From positions 434,001-498,000 of the forward strand of contig NZ_CP109499.1 in the NCBI RefSeq assembly GCF_036231965.1: a stretch of DNA of 64,000 bases, given 5' to 3'. This document shows positions 42,854 through 51,545 of this stretch, piece after piece. This DNA comes from Streptomyces sp. NBC_01428 (GTDB lineage Bacteria > Actinomycetota > Actinomycetes > Streptomycetales > Streptomycetaceae). The position numbers and the translations under genes were made by a program. The notes beneath the pieces were generated by a model, which had not been told where the DNA came from, did no database searches, and saw only the letters and a list, made by a program, of their open reading frames with translations. Positions within the stretch are counted from its first letter, which is position 1. The number at the start of each line of letters is the position of its first letter.

Positions 42854-43372
42854 TCACAGAGACGTGGCGTGGACACGGACGGGGAGTCCTGACCGGGAGA
42901 CGGCCTCCCGCTCGAACGGGAGCCCGATCTTCGCGGCGACCCGCTGCGAGGCGAGGTTGTCCGGTCGGACGATCGCGATGAGACGCGTCGCGCCGAGGGC
43001 GTCGCGGGCGTGATCGCGGCAGGCCCGCGCCGCCTCGGTCGCGAACCCGTTCCCCTGGAGGTCGGCCCGGACGTGGTAGCCGACCTCCAACTCCGTGACG
43101 CCCTCGATCTCCTGAGGTGTCAGGCCGCAGCCTCCGACGAACTCTCCGGTGGCCCGGAGCGAGACCAGCCAGAGTCCGAACCCCTCCTGCTGGTAGAGAC
43201 GCTGGTTCCACTGAATCCAAGCCAGGGATTCCTCCCGGGTTCTGGGCCTCGGATAGTGGCGCATGACGTCCGGATCGCCGAGGAGTGCGGCCATGTCGTC
43301 GAGGTCGCCCTCGGCCATCTGCCGGAACGAGAGCCTCTCGGTGGGCGGCGGACCCTGCTGGTGCCGGTTCAC
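42854..43372 (-). CDS. GNAT family N-acetyltransferase (RimJ/RimL-like)
   Basis: A 172-residue acetyltransferase of the RimJ/RimL group: RLSFRQMAEGDLDDMAALLGDPDVMRHYP at the start, GFGLWLVSLRATGEFVGGCGL, then EVGYHVRADLQGNGFATEAARA, the acetyl-CoA loop, and IVRPDNLASQRVAAKIGLPFE, the Asn-containing final helix. RimJ-like enzymes acetylate N-termini or small amines. GTG at 43372 follows AAGGAG. It is divergent from the DUF1838 gene. Confidence 0.87.
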   Translation of the reverse strand: MNRHQQGPPPTERLSFRQMAEGDLDDMAALLGDPDVMRHYPRPRTREESLAWIQWNQRLYQQEGFGLWLVSLRATGEFVGGCGLTPQEIEGVTELEVGYHVRADLQGNGFATEAARACRDHARDALGATRLIAIVRPDNLASQRVAAKIGLPFEREAVSRSGLPVRVHATSL

Positions 43373-43513
43373 GGGCGCTCCTTCATCGTGGTGGCCGAGC
43401 CGTCGGCCGCGCGGGCTGCCGGGTCCTCGGGAGCGGCCTGTTCCGGTCGCTCCCAAGACCCGATTGCGGTGAATGTCGTCCGGCAGGGGCGGCCGTCGCG
43501 CAGAGTACTCCGT

Positions 43514-44260
43514 ATGACGACCCCCGCTGAGCTGCTCCGTTCCCTCGCCCGCACCCGAGCGTCGCTCGACGGCGAGGAGGTCACGTACTGGTGGACGGGA
43601 GACGTGTACTCCTGGTCGCCCGACGAGCCGTACCAGCGCGTGTTCGGCTTCGAAGGCATCAATGTCGCCCGCCTGATCCAGGACCCCGAGGACGGCCCGG
43701 ACGCGTACCGCCTGCTCACCCGCGAGGCCGCCTTCTACCTGGATCCCGTCACCCGCGACATCCTGGAGACCTGGCAGGAACTGCCGGTGGTGCACGTCTG
43801 GAACGATCCCGCCAACCAGAAGTGGCGCCCCTTCCCGGTCCCGACGACCGACCTCGGTGACCAGGTCTGCTTCAGTCTGGAGATCCCCCTCTCCTACCCG
43901 TCACCCCTGCCGGTGGCCCAATACCCCGTGCACTCGGCCGGCGACACCTACAAGGCATTGGAACTCTTCCAGTTCTTCGCCGACCGCGCCGACCTGGCCG
44001 GCACCGCGCCCGGCGTCCCCGCCACCATGTCGTGGACCCGTATGTCGCCCTGGCTCCCGTGGATGGCCCGCGGTCCGCGCCCGGGCGGCCTCACCTACCA
44101 CTGCCGCGGCCGCAAGCTCAGCTCCTCCGCTGAGGTACCCGAACGCATCCGCGCCTACATCGCGGACCACCACCCGGAGTTCGCCCAGGCACCGGAGAAG
44201 TGGAGCGAGCCGAACGAGACGAGCTGGACGTACTTCCGCAGGCTCAATCCGCCGGCGTAG
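43514..44260 (+). CDS. DUF1838 family protein
   Basis: A 248-residue protein matching DUF1838: GEEVTYWWTGDVYSWSPDEPYQRVFGFEGINVAR near the start, ETWQELPVVHVWNDPANQKW in the middle and TYHCRGRKLSSSAEVPERIRAYIADHHPEFAQAPEKW in the second half. The fold and activity are not known; some members occur beside oxidoreductases and are exported, but this one has no signal peptide. The first-codon ATG at 43514 is preceded by a weak ribosome site. A hairpin terminator follows. Confidence 0.83.
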   Translation: MTTPAELLRSLARTRASLDGEEVTYWWTGDVYSWSPDEPYQRVFGFEGINVARLIQDPEDGPDAYRLLTREAAFYLDPVTRDILETWQELPVVHVWNDPANQKWRPFPVPTTDLGDQVCFSLEIPLSYPSPLPVAQYPVHSAGDTYKALELFQFFADRADLAGTAPGVPATMSWTRMSPWLPWMARGPRPGGLTYHCRGRKLSSSAEVPERIRAYIADHHPEFAQAPEKWSEPNETSWTYFRRLNPPA

Positions 44261-44267
44261 GTACTCG

Positions 44268-44302
44268 GGCCGGGGCGGCGGCCCTGGGCGACCGCCCCGG
44301 CC
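44268..44302 (+). terminator. Hairpin terminator
   Basis: An 11-bp perfect stem, GGCCGGGGCGG (44268-44278) with CCGCCCCGGCC (44292-44302) and a 13-base loop, seven bases after the DUF1838 stop. Confidence 0.65.
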
Positions 44303-44386
44303 ACTCCGACCGATTCCTTTGGGAGCCGGCCCGGGTCTCTTCATTCGACAGGGCCGGATCGGCCGGCCCCGAGGACGGAGACCGTC

Positions 44387-44941
44387 ATGCGCAAGCTGAT
44401 CGCTGGATCATTCGTCACCCTCGACAACGTCGTCCAGGATCCGGGCGGGTTCGGCGAGATCGATCGTGGTGGCTGGGCGCTGGAGTACTTCGACGAGGCC
44501 TCGCGCCGCCGCGCCACCGACGCGCTGTTGGCGAGCGACACCTTCCTCCTGGGGCGAGCGACGTACGAGACGCTCGAGAAGGCGTGGTCGAACAACACCG
44601 GCCCGTACGCCGAGGCGATGAACGACCTTCCCAAGGTCGTCGTCACGAACACGCTGAGGGGCCCGTTGCCCTGGAACGCGACCGCCCTCCCCGGTGACGC
44701 GGCGCAGACGGTCGCCGACCTCAAGCAGCAGCCCGGCGGCACCATCGTCATGTACGGCAGCTTCACCCTGATGCGAACGTTGCTGCAGCACGAGCTGATC
44801 GACGAACTCAACCTCAGCGTCCACCCCGTCGTCGTCGGCGAGGGCCGGCGCCTCTTCGACACCGCGCTGCCGCACGGGTTGACGTTCGCGGCGGCGACCC
44901 CGAGTGCCACGGGTGTCGTGACGCTGACCTACACCCCGTAG
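44387..44941 (+). CDS. Dihydrofolate reductase/RibD C-terminal-domain family protein
   Basis: A 184-residue DHFR-like reductase: MRKLIAGSFVTLDNVVQDPGG, FLLGRATYETLEKAW, MYGSFTLMRTLLQHELIDELNLSVHPVVVGEGRRLF are the typical YyaP/YwjB-type segments. It is predicted to bind NADPH; the substrate is unknown. It is not a duplicate of the protein at 8866, from which it differs in most positions. ATG at 44387 with GAGGACGGAGA upstream. Confidence 0.87.
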   Translation: MRKLIAGSFVTLDNVVQDPGGFGEIDRGGWALEYFDEASRRRATDALLASDTFLLGRATYETLEKAWSNNTGPYAEAMNDLPKVVVTNTLRGPLPWNATALPGDAAQTVADLKQQPGGTIVMYGSFTLMRTLLQHELIDELNLSVHPVVVGEGRRLFDTALPHGLTFAAATPSATGVVTLTYTP

Positions 44942-45007
44942 CAGGTCCGCAGAGCCGGCAGTTGCCCTCATCCCCCGACAACGCCACCACCAGAACGGGA
45001 CTACGGG

Positions 45008-46105
45008 CTAGAAGATGTGGGCTCGTCTCTGCAGTGTTCGGTCGCCGTGGATCTCACGCAGCCACGGAGTGCGTACGTCGGGAAGCCGGGCCAAGGCGTT
45101 CCGGAAGGTCGTCGGATCGATCCGGAAGAACCGATCAGGTCGGGGTGCGGCCGGGTCGTCACGCAGGACACCGGTCGGCATGGTGCCCGACGCGGGCACC
45201 GGTAGGTGGACTTCGGGAAAGGCCAGCCATCGCCAGATCCCGAACGGAAGCGGCACCGGACATGCCGAGGCGGTGGGACTGTCCGGTGCCCACACTTCGC
45301 CTGTCTGGGGATGGGCCGGCACGAGAAGGATCGCGGCATCAACGTCGGGATCGGGGCACCCGGGGCCGGCTATGACTGCCGTGCGCTCTGGTGACCCGTC
45401 GGGCAGGAGCACGTCCAGGGCGCGTCGGAACACGGCCTCCGCCAGGCCTCTCGGGACCGTGACCGGGTATCCCGCCGAGGCCGCCAACAGCTGAACGAGG
45501 ACCGGCCCGGCCGCAGCTTCCCACTGGGGATTCCAGGACCACCAGCCCGCCGAACCCGACCTCCACCCCGTCGTGATCGGCACGCATGGGGGCGTCCCGT
45601 CCCACTCCGTCATCAGTTCCGACCAGGAGAGGGGCGCGGAGTCCGGGCCCGCAACGGGCAGTCGCCGCACGGCGTCAGGGTCCAGCCATACCGTCTGCCA
45701 GGAGGAACAGTCATCGATCCGGGTGGCCACGGCGAGTCCGCAGCCCACGCAGTCCATATTGGGGCCGTCGCTCCCTCCGATGCCGCAGCAGAAGCCACCA
45801 CCCCTCGCCGGGATCAGCTCGGTGCCGCGGACATCGCCGGGAGCGACGGCGATCGCGCCGGGCCCACCGTCGGACAGGATGTCGACCGGCGCGTGGATTC
45901 CGCGGGCTCGCGCCTCGTCCGGACCGACGTCGTTCCCCTCGCGCCATGGTGGTCCCCAGGGCTCCGGGTCCACGGCGAACGTGCCCGGCGCCATGAGCAC
46001 CGGCAGCTGAAGGCCGTTTCCGTACTGCTGATGAGCGTGTGCGGGCAGGACGACTTGGGACAGGGGAACGGTCAACTCGGCGCCACAGTCGGCGCACACG
46101 AACAC
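45008..46105 (-). CDS. Hypothetical cysteine-rich protein
   Basis: A roughly 365-residue protein without an assigned family that I know. The N-terminus has CADCGAEL, one half of a zinc ribbon, and GGGFCCGIGGSDGPNMDCVGCGLAVATRIDDCSSW around residue 110 supplies further cysteine pairs, so metal binding is likely. The rest is Trp/Pro-rich (TTGWRSGSAGWWSWNPQW, PFGIWRWLAFPEVHLP) and has no signal peptide. GTG at 46105 is ten bases after GGAGG; a TTG two codons earlier is the alternative start. Divergent from the VOC gene at 46279. Confidence 0.68.
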   Translation of the reverse strand: MFVCADCGAELTVPLSQVVLPAHAHQQYGNGLQLPVLMAPGTFAVDPEPWGPPWREGNDVGPDEARARGIHAPVDILSDGGPGAIAVAPGDVRGTELIPARGGGFCCGIGGSDGPNMDCVGCGLAVATRIDDCSSWQTVWLDPDAVRRLPVAGPDSAPLSWSELMTEWDGTPPCVPITTGWRSGSAGWWSWNPQWEAAAGPVLVQLLAASAGYPVTVPRGLAEAVFRRALDVLLPDGSPERTAVIAGPGCPDPDVDAAILLVPAHPQTGEVWAPDSPTASACPVPLPFGIWRWLAFPEVHLPVPASGTMPTGVLRDDPAAPRPDRFFRIDPTTFRNALARLPDVRTPWLREIHGDRTLQRRAHIF

Positions 46106-46278
46106 GAACAAACGTCCTCCGCCTCGGAAAGAGAGGCATCATCGCATCCAGGCGCCGACCGGCCCATCGAATTTCGACGGGTCATGATCTGGCCCTCCGC
46201 AGGCTGCCGGCGGGGGGGCGACCGCGGGGACCGGGGGACAATGAGCAGCCCCCGAATTCGACGGAGTGAAGGAAGCGG

Positions 46279-46917
46279 ATGCTGACCGGGATCGTGATCG
46301 ACGCGCTTGATGTGCGACGTATGCGTCGCTTCTGGCTGGAGGCGACTCGGGGGCGGACGAACGGCCTCGAAGTGCGGTGTGTGGCAGCCTCGGAGCCGAG
46401 GGCCGCGCACAAGAACCGGCTTCACCTCGACCTCGCGGGTGGGGTGCACTGGGAGGCCGAGGTGACGCGCCTGCTCGGGCTCGGCGCGACGCGGGTGGAC
46501 ATCGGGCAGGGGGATGTCCCGTGGGACGTGCTGGCCGATCCGGAGGGCAACGAGTTCTGCGTGCTGCGCCCTGGTCACCCTGGTGTGATCGCCGACTCCG
46601 GGCTCGTCGCGATCTGCCTGGACGTCGCCGAGGGCGATCGCCACGCGCAGTCGGCCTTCTGGCAGGCCCAGGCCGACTGGCGCACGGTCGAGGACCACGA
46701 CTGGGGCGTACGCCTGCGCAAGGAACCCACCAGCACCGTCTCACTGGTGATGGGACCACCCGCCACACCGAAGGCCGGCCGCAACAGACTGCGCCTGGAG
46801 GTCAGCCGGCGCGCCGGGGACACGGGCGAGTTCCACGACCCGGGCGACAACGAGTTCCACGTCAGGGGCGGAGCTCTTGTTCCCGTACCAGCCGCGCGCC
46901 CATCGTTCCCTAGGTGA
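46279..46917 (+). CDS. Two-domain VOC family protein
   Basis: A 212-residue VOC protein with two half-modules. The first, VIDALDVRRMRRFWLEATRG ... NRLHLDLAGG ... WDVLADPEGNEFCVLRPG, is a standard glyoxalase-like unit. The second, ICLDVAEGDRHAQSAFWQAQADWR ... NRLRLEVSRR ... FHDPGDNEFHVRGG, is degenerate but follows the same pattern. It is close in style to glyoxalase-like domain proteins that bind drugs or small metabolites. Its stop overlaps the convergent lipoprotein gene by eight bases. Confidence 0.82.
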   Translation: MLTGIVIDALDVRRMRRFWLEATRGRTNGLEVRCVAASEPRAAHKNRLHLDLAGGVHWEAEVTRLLGLGATRVDIGQGDVPWDVLADPEGNEFCVLRPGHPGVIADSGLVAICLDVAEGDRHAQSAFWQAQADWRTVEDHDWGVRLRKEPTSTVSLVMGPPATPKAGRNRLRLEVSRRAGDTGEFHDPGDNEFHVRGGALVPVPAARPSFPR

Positions 46918-47338
46918 CCCGCCGCATACTGTCGGCGCCGAAGCCTTCCCAGTCGATCGTCATCGTCGACGCCGTGAGTCCGTAGACCCGACCCACAGCC
47001 CGGTCCGTGTTGCCGTCGTCGCACTTGAGCCTGACGATCTGCACACCGTCCTGCCTCGTCACCCTGCCCCGGCAGTGATGCTGACCCATCATCTCGGCTC
47101 TCAGACCGGTGACGTGGAGCACCATCGGTTCGAGGTCCGAAGCAGTCCATTCGCCGACGAGCGTCGCTGCCGCACCGTCGCTGGTGCCTTCAGCGCTGGG
47201 CGTGGGTACCACGCCACTTGCGGTGGACGGGGGCGTCGACGCGGAAGACTTGGCGTCCTCGGCCCCGGCATCACTGCATCCGGCCAAGGCAACAAGCGTC
47301 GCCGCGATCCCGGTAGCCCTCTGCATTCGCTTGGCCAC
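46910..47338 (-). CDS. Putative lipoprotein
   Basis: A 142-residue exported protein. ATGIAATLVALAGC is a lipobox signal (cleavage before Cys near residue 20), followed by a Ser/Thr/Pro/Ala-rich linker and a beta-rich domain (ATLVGEWTASDLEPMVLHVTGL, CRGRVTRQDGVQIVRLKCDDGNTDRAVGRVYGL, TMTIDWEGFGADSMRRVT). The two cysteines of the domain may form a disulfide. Function unknown. GTG at 47338 is the best start (GAGGGG upstream); an ATG four codons later is possible. It overlaps the convergent VOC gene by eight bases. Confidence 0.72.
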   Translation of the reverse strand: MAKRMQRATGIAATLVALAGCSDAGAEDAKSSASTPPSTASGVVPTPSAEGTSDGAAATLVGEWTASDLEPMVLHVTGLRAEMMGQHHCRGRVTRQDGVQIVRLKCDDGNTDRAVGRVYGLTASTMTIDWEGFGADSMRRVT

Positions 47339-47455
47339 GTCACCCCTCACAAGTACCACCCTCAAGGCCAGCGACAGACAGAAGCGCTGGTCAGCGGGCT
47401 GAGAGTAGCAGCACACCGAGCCGGCATCTGCACCGTCCCGCAGGCCCCCACTCGA

Positions 47456-47492
47456 CAGGGCCGCGGCGCGGGAGTGATGCGCCGCGGCCCTG
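47456..47492 (-). terminator. Hairpin terminator after the amidase gene
   Basis: A perfect 14-bp stem, CAGGGCCGCGGCGC (47456-47469) with GCGCCGCGGCCCTG (47479-47492) and a 9-base loop, starts 14 bases beyond the amidase stop codon. Confidence 0.75.
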
Positions 47493-47506
47493 CTGTAAGC
47501 CTTCGC

Positions 47507-49084
47507 TCAGCGGCCCGCCTGCAGGGCGCCCCAGGTGGCCGGGCCGACCTGGCCGTCGACACTCAAGGAGCGGCTGCTCTGGTAGTCACGGACCGCCTGT
47601 TCGGTGCCCGAGCCGAAGTCGCCGTCGGCAGAGACGGTGCGGCCGAGGGCGGCCGTGAGGGACCTCTGGAGTCGTTGGACGTCGGCGCCCGTGCTCCCTT
47701 GGCGGAGCGCCGGCACGGTGCCGGCGGAGAGGAGAGCCGTCCAGGTGCGGGCGCCGACGACCCCGTCGGCGCCGAGGCCGCGGGCCTGCTGGAAGGAGGT
47801 GACGGCTGCGGTGGTCTTCGAGCCGAAGCTGCCGTCCACGGTGCCCACGCTGAAACCCTGTGCGTTGAGGAGCGACTGCGCCGCCGACACCTGGGCTCCG
47901 GAGGAACCGGCGCGCAGGGTGTCGTACGACGGGAAGGTCAACTGGACGCCGCCTCCGCCTCCGCCGCCGGTGCTGCCGCCCACCAGTTGCATGTAGTACG
48001 TCCAGTTCCAGTTCGGCCCCGGGTCCGTGTGGTCGTTGCCCGGCACCTCGGAGTGGCCGACGATGTGGGCGCGGTCCTTGGGGATTCCGTAGCGGTTGCA
48101 CAGGTAGGCCGTCAGGGCCGCTGACGAGCGGTACATCGCGTCCGTGAACCAGGTCGGGTCGTCGATGTAGCCCTCGTGCTCGATGCCGATGCCCGTCGCA
48201 TTGCCCGAACGGGCGTGCCACGCCGTGTCCTTGTCACGGACCATCTGGGTGATCTGGCCGTCGGACGACCGCACGACGTAGTGGGCGCTGACCTCGGCCG
48301 TCGGGTTCTGGAACCAGCTGATCGTCCCGGCGTAGGAGCCCTGCGTGACGTGGATGACGACCTTGCTGATCGAAGCGGTGCGGCCCACGGCGTAGTTGGA
48401 CGTACTGGCCGGGACCCACAGGGCCGAGGGATAGTCCGGGCTCTGCGCCGCCGGCGCCACGGCCGCTTCGTAGGCGCCGCGTTCGGGTGCGACGGGGCGA
48501 GCGGGAACGGTCAGCTCCTCGCCGTCCGGCGTGCGGGCCTGTACGCCGTCGGCCAGGAAGGTGTAGACGGTGTCGGCGTAGAGGCGGGCGGAGGAGGGTT
48601 CGGTGGCGCCGCCGTATCGGGCGACGATCGGGTACCAGGCGTCCGCGTCGTGCCGTTGGGCTCGGCCGAGGCCCGCGTCGTCGGCGTAGGAGCGCAGGAC
48701 GGCCGCTCCGCCGCGGATGTTCGACGCGGTGTTCTCGCGGAGGTCGCGAGGTGTGTCGCCGGTGATCCGCGCGGCCAGTTCGAGGGTGTGCTGGTCGGGG
48801 TTGCTCACCAGGTGCATCACCCCGTAGCCGCCGGCCTGGCTCGGAAGGCCGTCATGGTCGTCGAGGTGGGTCTCTCCGTATCCGAGGGCGACGAGGACGT
48901 CGCGCGGTACGTCGAACTCGGCCGCCGCCCGGGTGAAGTCACGGCTCACCGGTCCGGGAGCGGATCCGCCCTCGGGGCGCGGCCCGGCCACGGCGGGCTG
49001 TACCGCGGTGACGAGCACGGTCAGCGTGCCCAGAACGGCCAGGGCCGCGCGCAGTTGGAGAGGGCGGGTCGTTCTGCGGTTCAT
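47507..49084 (-). CDS. Secreted N-acetylmuramoyl-L-alanine amidase with two peptidoglycan-binding domains
   Basis: A 525-residue cell-wall hydrolase. After a signal peptide (LRAALAVLGTLTVLVTAVQPAVA) comes a region resembling a transglycosylase-like helical domain (FDVPRDVLVALGYGETHLDDHD ... GGYGVMHLV). The amidase_2 domain follows (SKVVIHVTQGSYAGTISWFQNP, SAHYVVRSSDGQITQMV, GIGIEHEGY, VGHSEVPGNDHTDPGPNWNW), with zinc-binding His and Asp/His positions in place. Two PG_binding_1 repeats end the protein (AAQSLLNAQGFSVGTVDGSFGSKT and VQRLQRSLTAALGRTVSADGDFGSGT). It cleaves the bond between MurNAc and L-Ala. ATG 49084 follows GGAGG. Confidence 0.9.
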   Translation of the reverse strand: MNRRTTRPLQLRAALAVLGTLTVLVTAVQPAVAGPRPEGGSAPGPVSRDFTRAAAEFDVPRDVLVALGYGETHLDDHDGLPSQAGGYGVMHLVSNPDQHTLELAARITGDTPRDLRENTASNIRGGAAVLRSYADDAGLGRAQRHDADAWYPIVARYGGATEPSSARLYADTVYTFLADGVQARTPDGEELTVPARPVAPERGAYEAAVAPAAQSPDYPSALWVPASTSNYAVGRTASISKVVIHVTQGSYAGTISWFQNPTAEVSAHYVVRSSDGQITQMVRDKDTAWHARSGNATGIGIEHEGYIDDPTWFTDAMYRSSAALTAYLCNRYGIPKDRAHIVGHSEVPGNDHTDPGPNWNWTYYMQLVGGSTGGGGGGGVQLTFPSYDTLRAGSSGAQVSAAQSLLNAQGFSVGTVDGSFGSKTTAAVTSFQQARGLGADGVVGARTWTALLSAGTVPALRQGSTGADVQRLQRSLTAALGRTVSADGDFGSGTEQAVRDYQSSRSLSVDGQVGPATWGALQAGR

Positions 49085-49414
49085 GCGTGTGCCTCCGGTG
49101 GGGACTGGGGCTTCGGGCGCGCGGTCGCAGAGCCCGTGGCTTCGGGAGGGAGGGCGAACAACAGGTCGCGAAAGGCGATGCACATTGCACCGTGCACATT
49201 GCAGGCGATGGCCGCCGGTCTGTGAGCTGTCGGCATGACGGGCTACGGGGACGGCGGACCGCCGGCGCCGGTGACGTCCACGGAGCCTGGCCCGGCCTGC
49301 CGGAGTCGATCAGGCCAGGCCTGGCCAGGCCGCCCCCCGCTCAGGTCCGAGTCGGGTCGGACCCATGGCGGAGTCGGGTCGGTTCGCGTCGGACGAACTC
49401 AGCTCCACAGGTCC
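49085..49414. other. Spacer between two peptidoglycan hydrolase genes, with direct repeats
   Basis: This 330-bp stretch contains the promoter of the amidase gene. TGCACATTGCA occurs twice, at 49179-49189 and 49193-49203 (period 14 bp), 95-119 bp upstream of the amidase start. Short GTCGGGTCGG repeats lie near 49350-49380. No gene is supported here. Confidence 0.55.
49179..49203. repeat. TGCACATTGCA direct repeat upstream of the amidase
   Basis: Two identical 11-bp copies with 14-bp periodicity, AT-rich for this genome, in the presumed promoter region of the amidase gene. They may be binding sites of a regulator or chance slippage products. Confidence 0.5.
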
Positions 49415-50164
49415 TCAGATGGTGCCGTTCTCCCACCACCAGGCCCGGCCGAGGTCCGCGCGGCTGTCGACGTGCTGGTGGTCGACGGTGTACGTCTCCA
49501 GGCCGGAGAAACCGCAGGTCTCCGCCTTCTGGTACACGGTGCGGTTGGCCACGCCGGGCACGTCGAGGTCGGCCGCGGTGCCGTACAGGTGCATGCTGTC
49601 GCTGGCCCCGCCGATCTCGGCGTTGTGCGCGATGCTGCGGAAACCGGAGTTGACGGTGATGGCCGTGTTGCCGAGCTTCTTGCGCAGCGCCTCCAGCTTG
49701 TACATGGCACGCCGGGCGTTCTCCTTGGCGGCGGCCGCGCTCACCTTGCCGCCGCTGAAGGTGCCGCTCGAACGGTCGGTGAACTCGCTCCAGTTGAAGT
49801 GGGCGGTCGAACCGTCCGACTGCTCCAAGGCGTTGAGCTGAGCCTGGGTGGCGGGTCCGGCGCTGCCGTCGGCGGACAGGCCGTAGGCGGCCTGGAACCG
49901 GCGGACCGCGGCGGCCGTGCCCGGGCCGAAGTCACCGTCCACGCTGACCCGGGAGTGCCCGGCGGAGTCCGCCGCCCAGCCGGCGACCCGGATCTGCAGC
50001 TCCGTCACGTCCGCTCCGGTCGCGCCCTGGTTCATGGTGCGGGTCCAGTTGTAGGCCTGCGCGGTGCCCGACAGGAGGAGAGGGCCGGCGAAGACGCCGA
50101 GGGTCGCGGCGAAGGTTCCGCGCAGGACGGCGCGACGGTTCGGAATGCGCTGGGGGGAGGTCAT
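49415..50164 (-). CDS. Tat-exported D-Ala-D-Ala carboxypeptidase-like peptidase M15 with PG-binding domain
   Basis: A 249-residue secreted peptidase. The twin-arginine signal is NRRAVLRGTFAATLGVFAGPLLLSG, cleaved near AQA. A PG_binding_1 domain follows (TELQIRVAGWAADSAGHSRVSVDGDFGPGT ... LSADGSAGPATQAQL), then an M15_3 domain with NSGFRSIAHNAEIGGASDSMHLYGTAADLDVPG (His and Asp zinc ligands) and DHQHVD (third ligand). It probably trims peptidoglycan stem peptides. ATG 50164 follows GAAGGAA. Together with the neighbouring amidase it forms a pair of cell-wall hydrolases. Confidence 0.88.
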   Translation of the reverse strand: MTSPQRIPNRRAVLRGTFAATLGVFAGPLLLSGTAQAYNWTRTMNQGATGADVTELQIRVAGWAADSAGHSRVSVDGDFGPGTAAAVRRFQAAYGLSADGSAGPATQAQLNALEQSDGSTAHFNWSEFTDRSSGTFSGGKVSAAAAKENARRAMYKLEALRKKLGNTAITVNSGFRSIAHNAEIGGASDSMHLYGTAADLDVPGVANRTVYQKAETCGFSGLETYTVDHQHVDSRADLGRAWWWENGTI

Positions 50165-50207
50165 CGTGATTCCTTCGGGGACGTGGCGGCTTGGTGGGTG
50201 TGGTTCG

Positions 50208-50324
50208 TCAGTAGGCGATCTCGACGCGGGCGGTGGCGCCTGGTTCGGGGGCAGACGAGGAGGCGGGCGGGGCGTGGGGAACCGCGTGTCGTTCTGTGGG
50301 GCCGGTGCGACGAAGCGAGTTCAT
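50208..50324 (-). CDS. Candidate 38-residue small peptide
   Basis: A short ORF reading MNSLRRTGPTERHAVPHAPP... and ending ATARVEIAY. It lies 43 bp upstream of the M15 peptidase start on the same strand, divergent from the winged-helix regulator gene. Ribosome site CAGG is weak. It could be a small translated peptide or a chance frame; no enzyme for modifying it is adjacent. Confidence 0.25.
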   Translation of the reverse strand: MNSLRRTGPTERHAVPHAPPASSSAPEPGATARVEIAY

Positions 50325-50398
50325 GCTCCGGCCTGCGCCTCGAACTGTCATGCTCATTCGAACGTGCTGAAATGTCGCAGGCGGAAAGGGTGTTGGCC

Positions 50399-51436
50399 GT
50401 GCTTCGCTTCCACTTCTCTGCTGAGGATCTGGCTCGGACCCGGGTCGCCGCCGCCCCGCACCCGCTGTGGGAGATCGCCGCCAGCCTCCACCGCTTCCAG
50501 ACCCCGGCGGGCCGCTGGGCGTACGCACACTGGTACCGCCTCGCCCGTGAGCGCCTGCGCGAGGCCGGGCTGGAGGATGTGGTGCGGCGGGTCCTCCTGC
50601 CGCTGTTCCCGCGTGCTTCCTACTTCCCCGACTTCCTGACCCCGTTGGAGGGCACGGCTGGCCTCGAAGCGGGTCTCGAGGCGATCCTCGGCACCCCGGC
50701 CGACCAGGTCGCGACGGAACTCGCGGCCCTCGCCCGGGTCACCCGGATGCCCGCCTGGCTCGGCCGCCTCACGGAGCAGGAGACCCGGGGCGAGCTGGCG
50801 GAGATACTGCGCGCCTACCACCGCGCCGTCATCGCCCCGCACGAGGAGTGGATGTACGAGAGCCTGCACACCGAGCGGATCCGGCTGGCCCGTCACCTGC
50901 TCGACGGGGGCACGGAAGGCCTGCTGGGCGGGCTCGGGCCGACGGTCCGGTGGAAACACCCGAGGCTGGAGATCAGCACCTATCCGACGGAACACGACAT
51001 CCGGCTGGAGGGCCGCGGACTGCTCCTCATTCCGTCGTACTTCTGTTGGAAGGGGCCGATCTCGCTCGCGGATCCGGGGTTACCCCCGGTCCTCATGTAC
51101 TCCACCCACCAGGAGGCGCTCGGCGGGCCGGCCAGGACCGCGTCGGAGAGCCCGGGGTCGCCACCCTTGCAGGTACTGCTGGGCCGCTCCCGTGCGGCGG
51201 TGCTGCAGGCCGCCGCAGCCGGAGCGACCACGACCGAGGCCGCCCATCGAGCCGGCGTCACACCAGCCACCGCGACCCATCATACGACCGCGCTCCGCGA
51301 CGCCGGACTCATCACCAGCCACCGCCACGGCAACACCGTGATCCACACCCTGACCCTGATGGGAGCGACCATGCTGAGCAAGAACCAGGCGGGTCCGCTC
51401 CAGGAATCCGCGTCGGCCCGTCGCCCCCACCTGTGA
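50399..51436 (+). CDS. ArsR-like winged-helix transcriptional regulator
   Basis: A 345-residue regulator. The start, LRFHFSAEDLARTRVAAAPHPLWEIAASLHRFQ, is found in a common Streptomyces family that combines a long helical N-terminal domain with a C-terminal winged helix; here the HTH is LQVLLGRSRAAVLQAAAAGATTTEAAHRAGVTPATATHHTTALRDAGLITSHRHGNTVIHTLT. I choose the GTG at 50399, eight bases after AAGGG, which fits the usual family start; an ATG at 50372 is less likely. A spacer of 109 bp separates it from the DUF1254 gene. Confidence 0.82.
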   Translation: MLRFHFSAEDLARTRVAAAPHPLWEIAASLHRFQTPAGRWAYAHWYRLARERLREAGLEDVVRRVLLPLFPRASYFPDFLTPLEGTAGLEAGLEAILGTPADQVATELAALARVTRMPAWLGRLTEQETRGELAEILRAYHRAVIAPHEEWMYESLHTERIRLARHLLDGGTEGLLGGLGPTVRWKHPRLEISTYPTEHDIRLEGRGLLLIPSYFCWKGPISLADPGLPPVLMYSTHQEALGGPARTASESPGSPPLQVLLGRSRAAVLQAAAAGATTTEAAHRAGVTPATATHHTTALRDAGLITSHRHGNTVIHTLTLMGATMLSKNQAGPLQESASARRPHL

Positions 51437-51545
51437 TCCGCACCGGACGGCAGCCTTGCGGGTGGCTTTCCGATCTCCGTGTGGCGGGCTCTCCCGGGCC
51501 GGGGAACGATGGCGGTCGGGACTGGTCACGAGAGGGCGGTACGGA

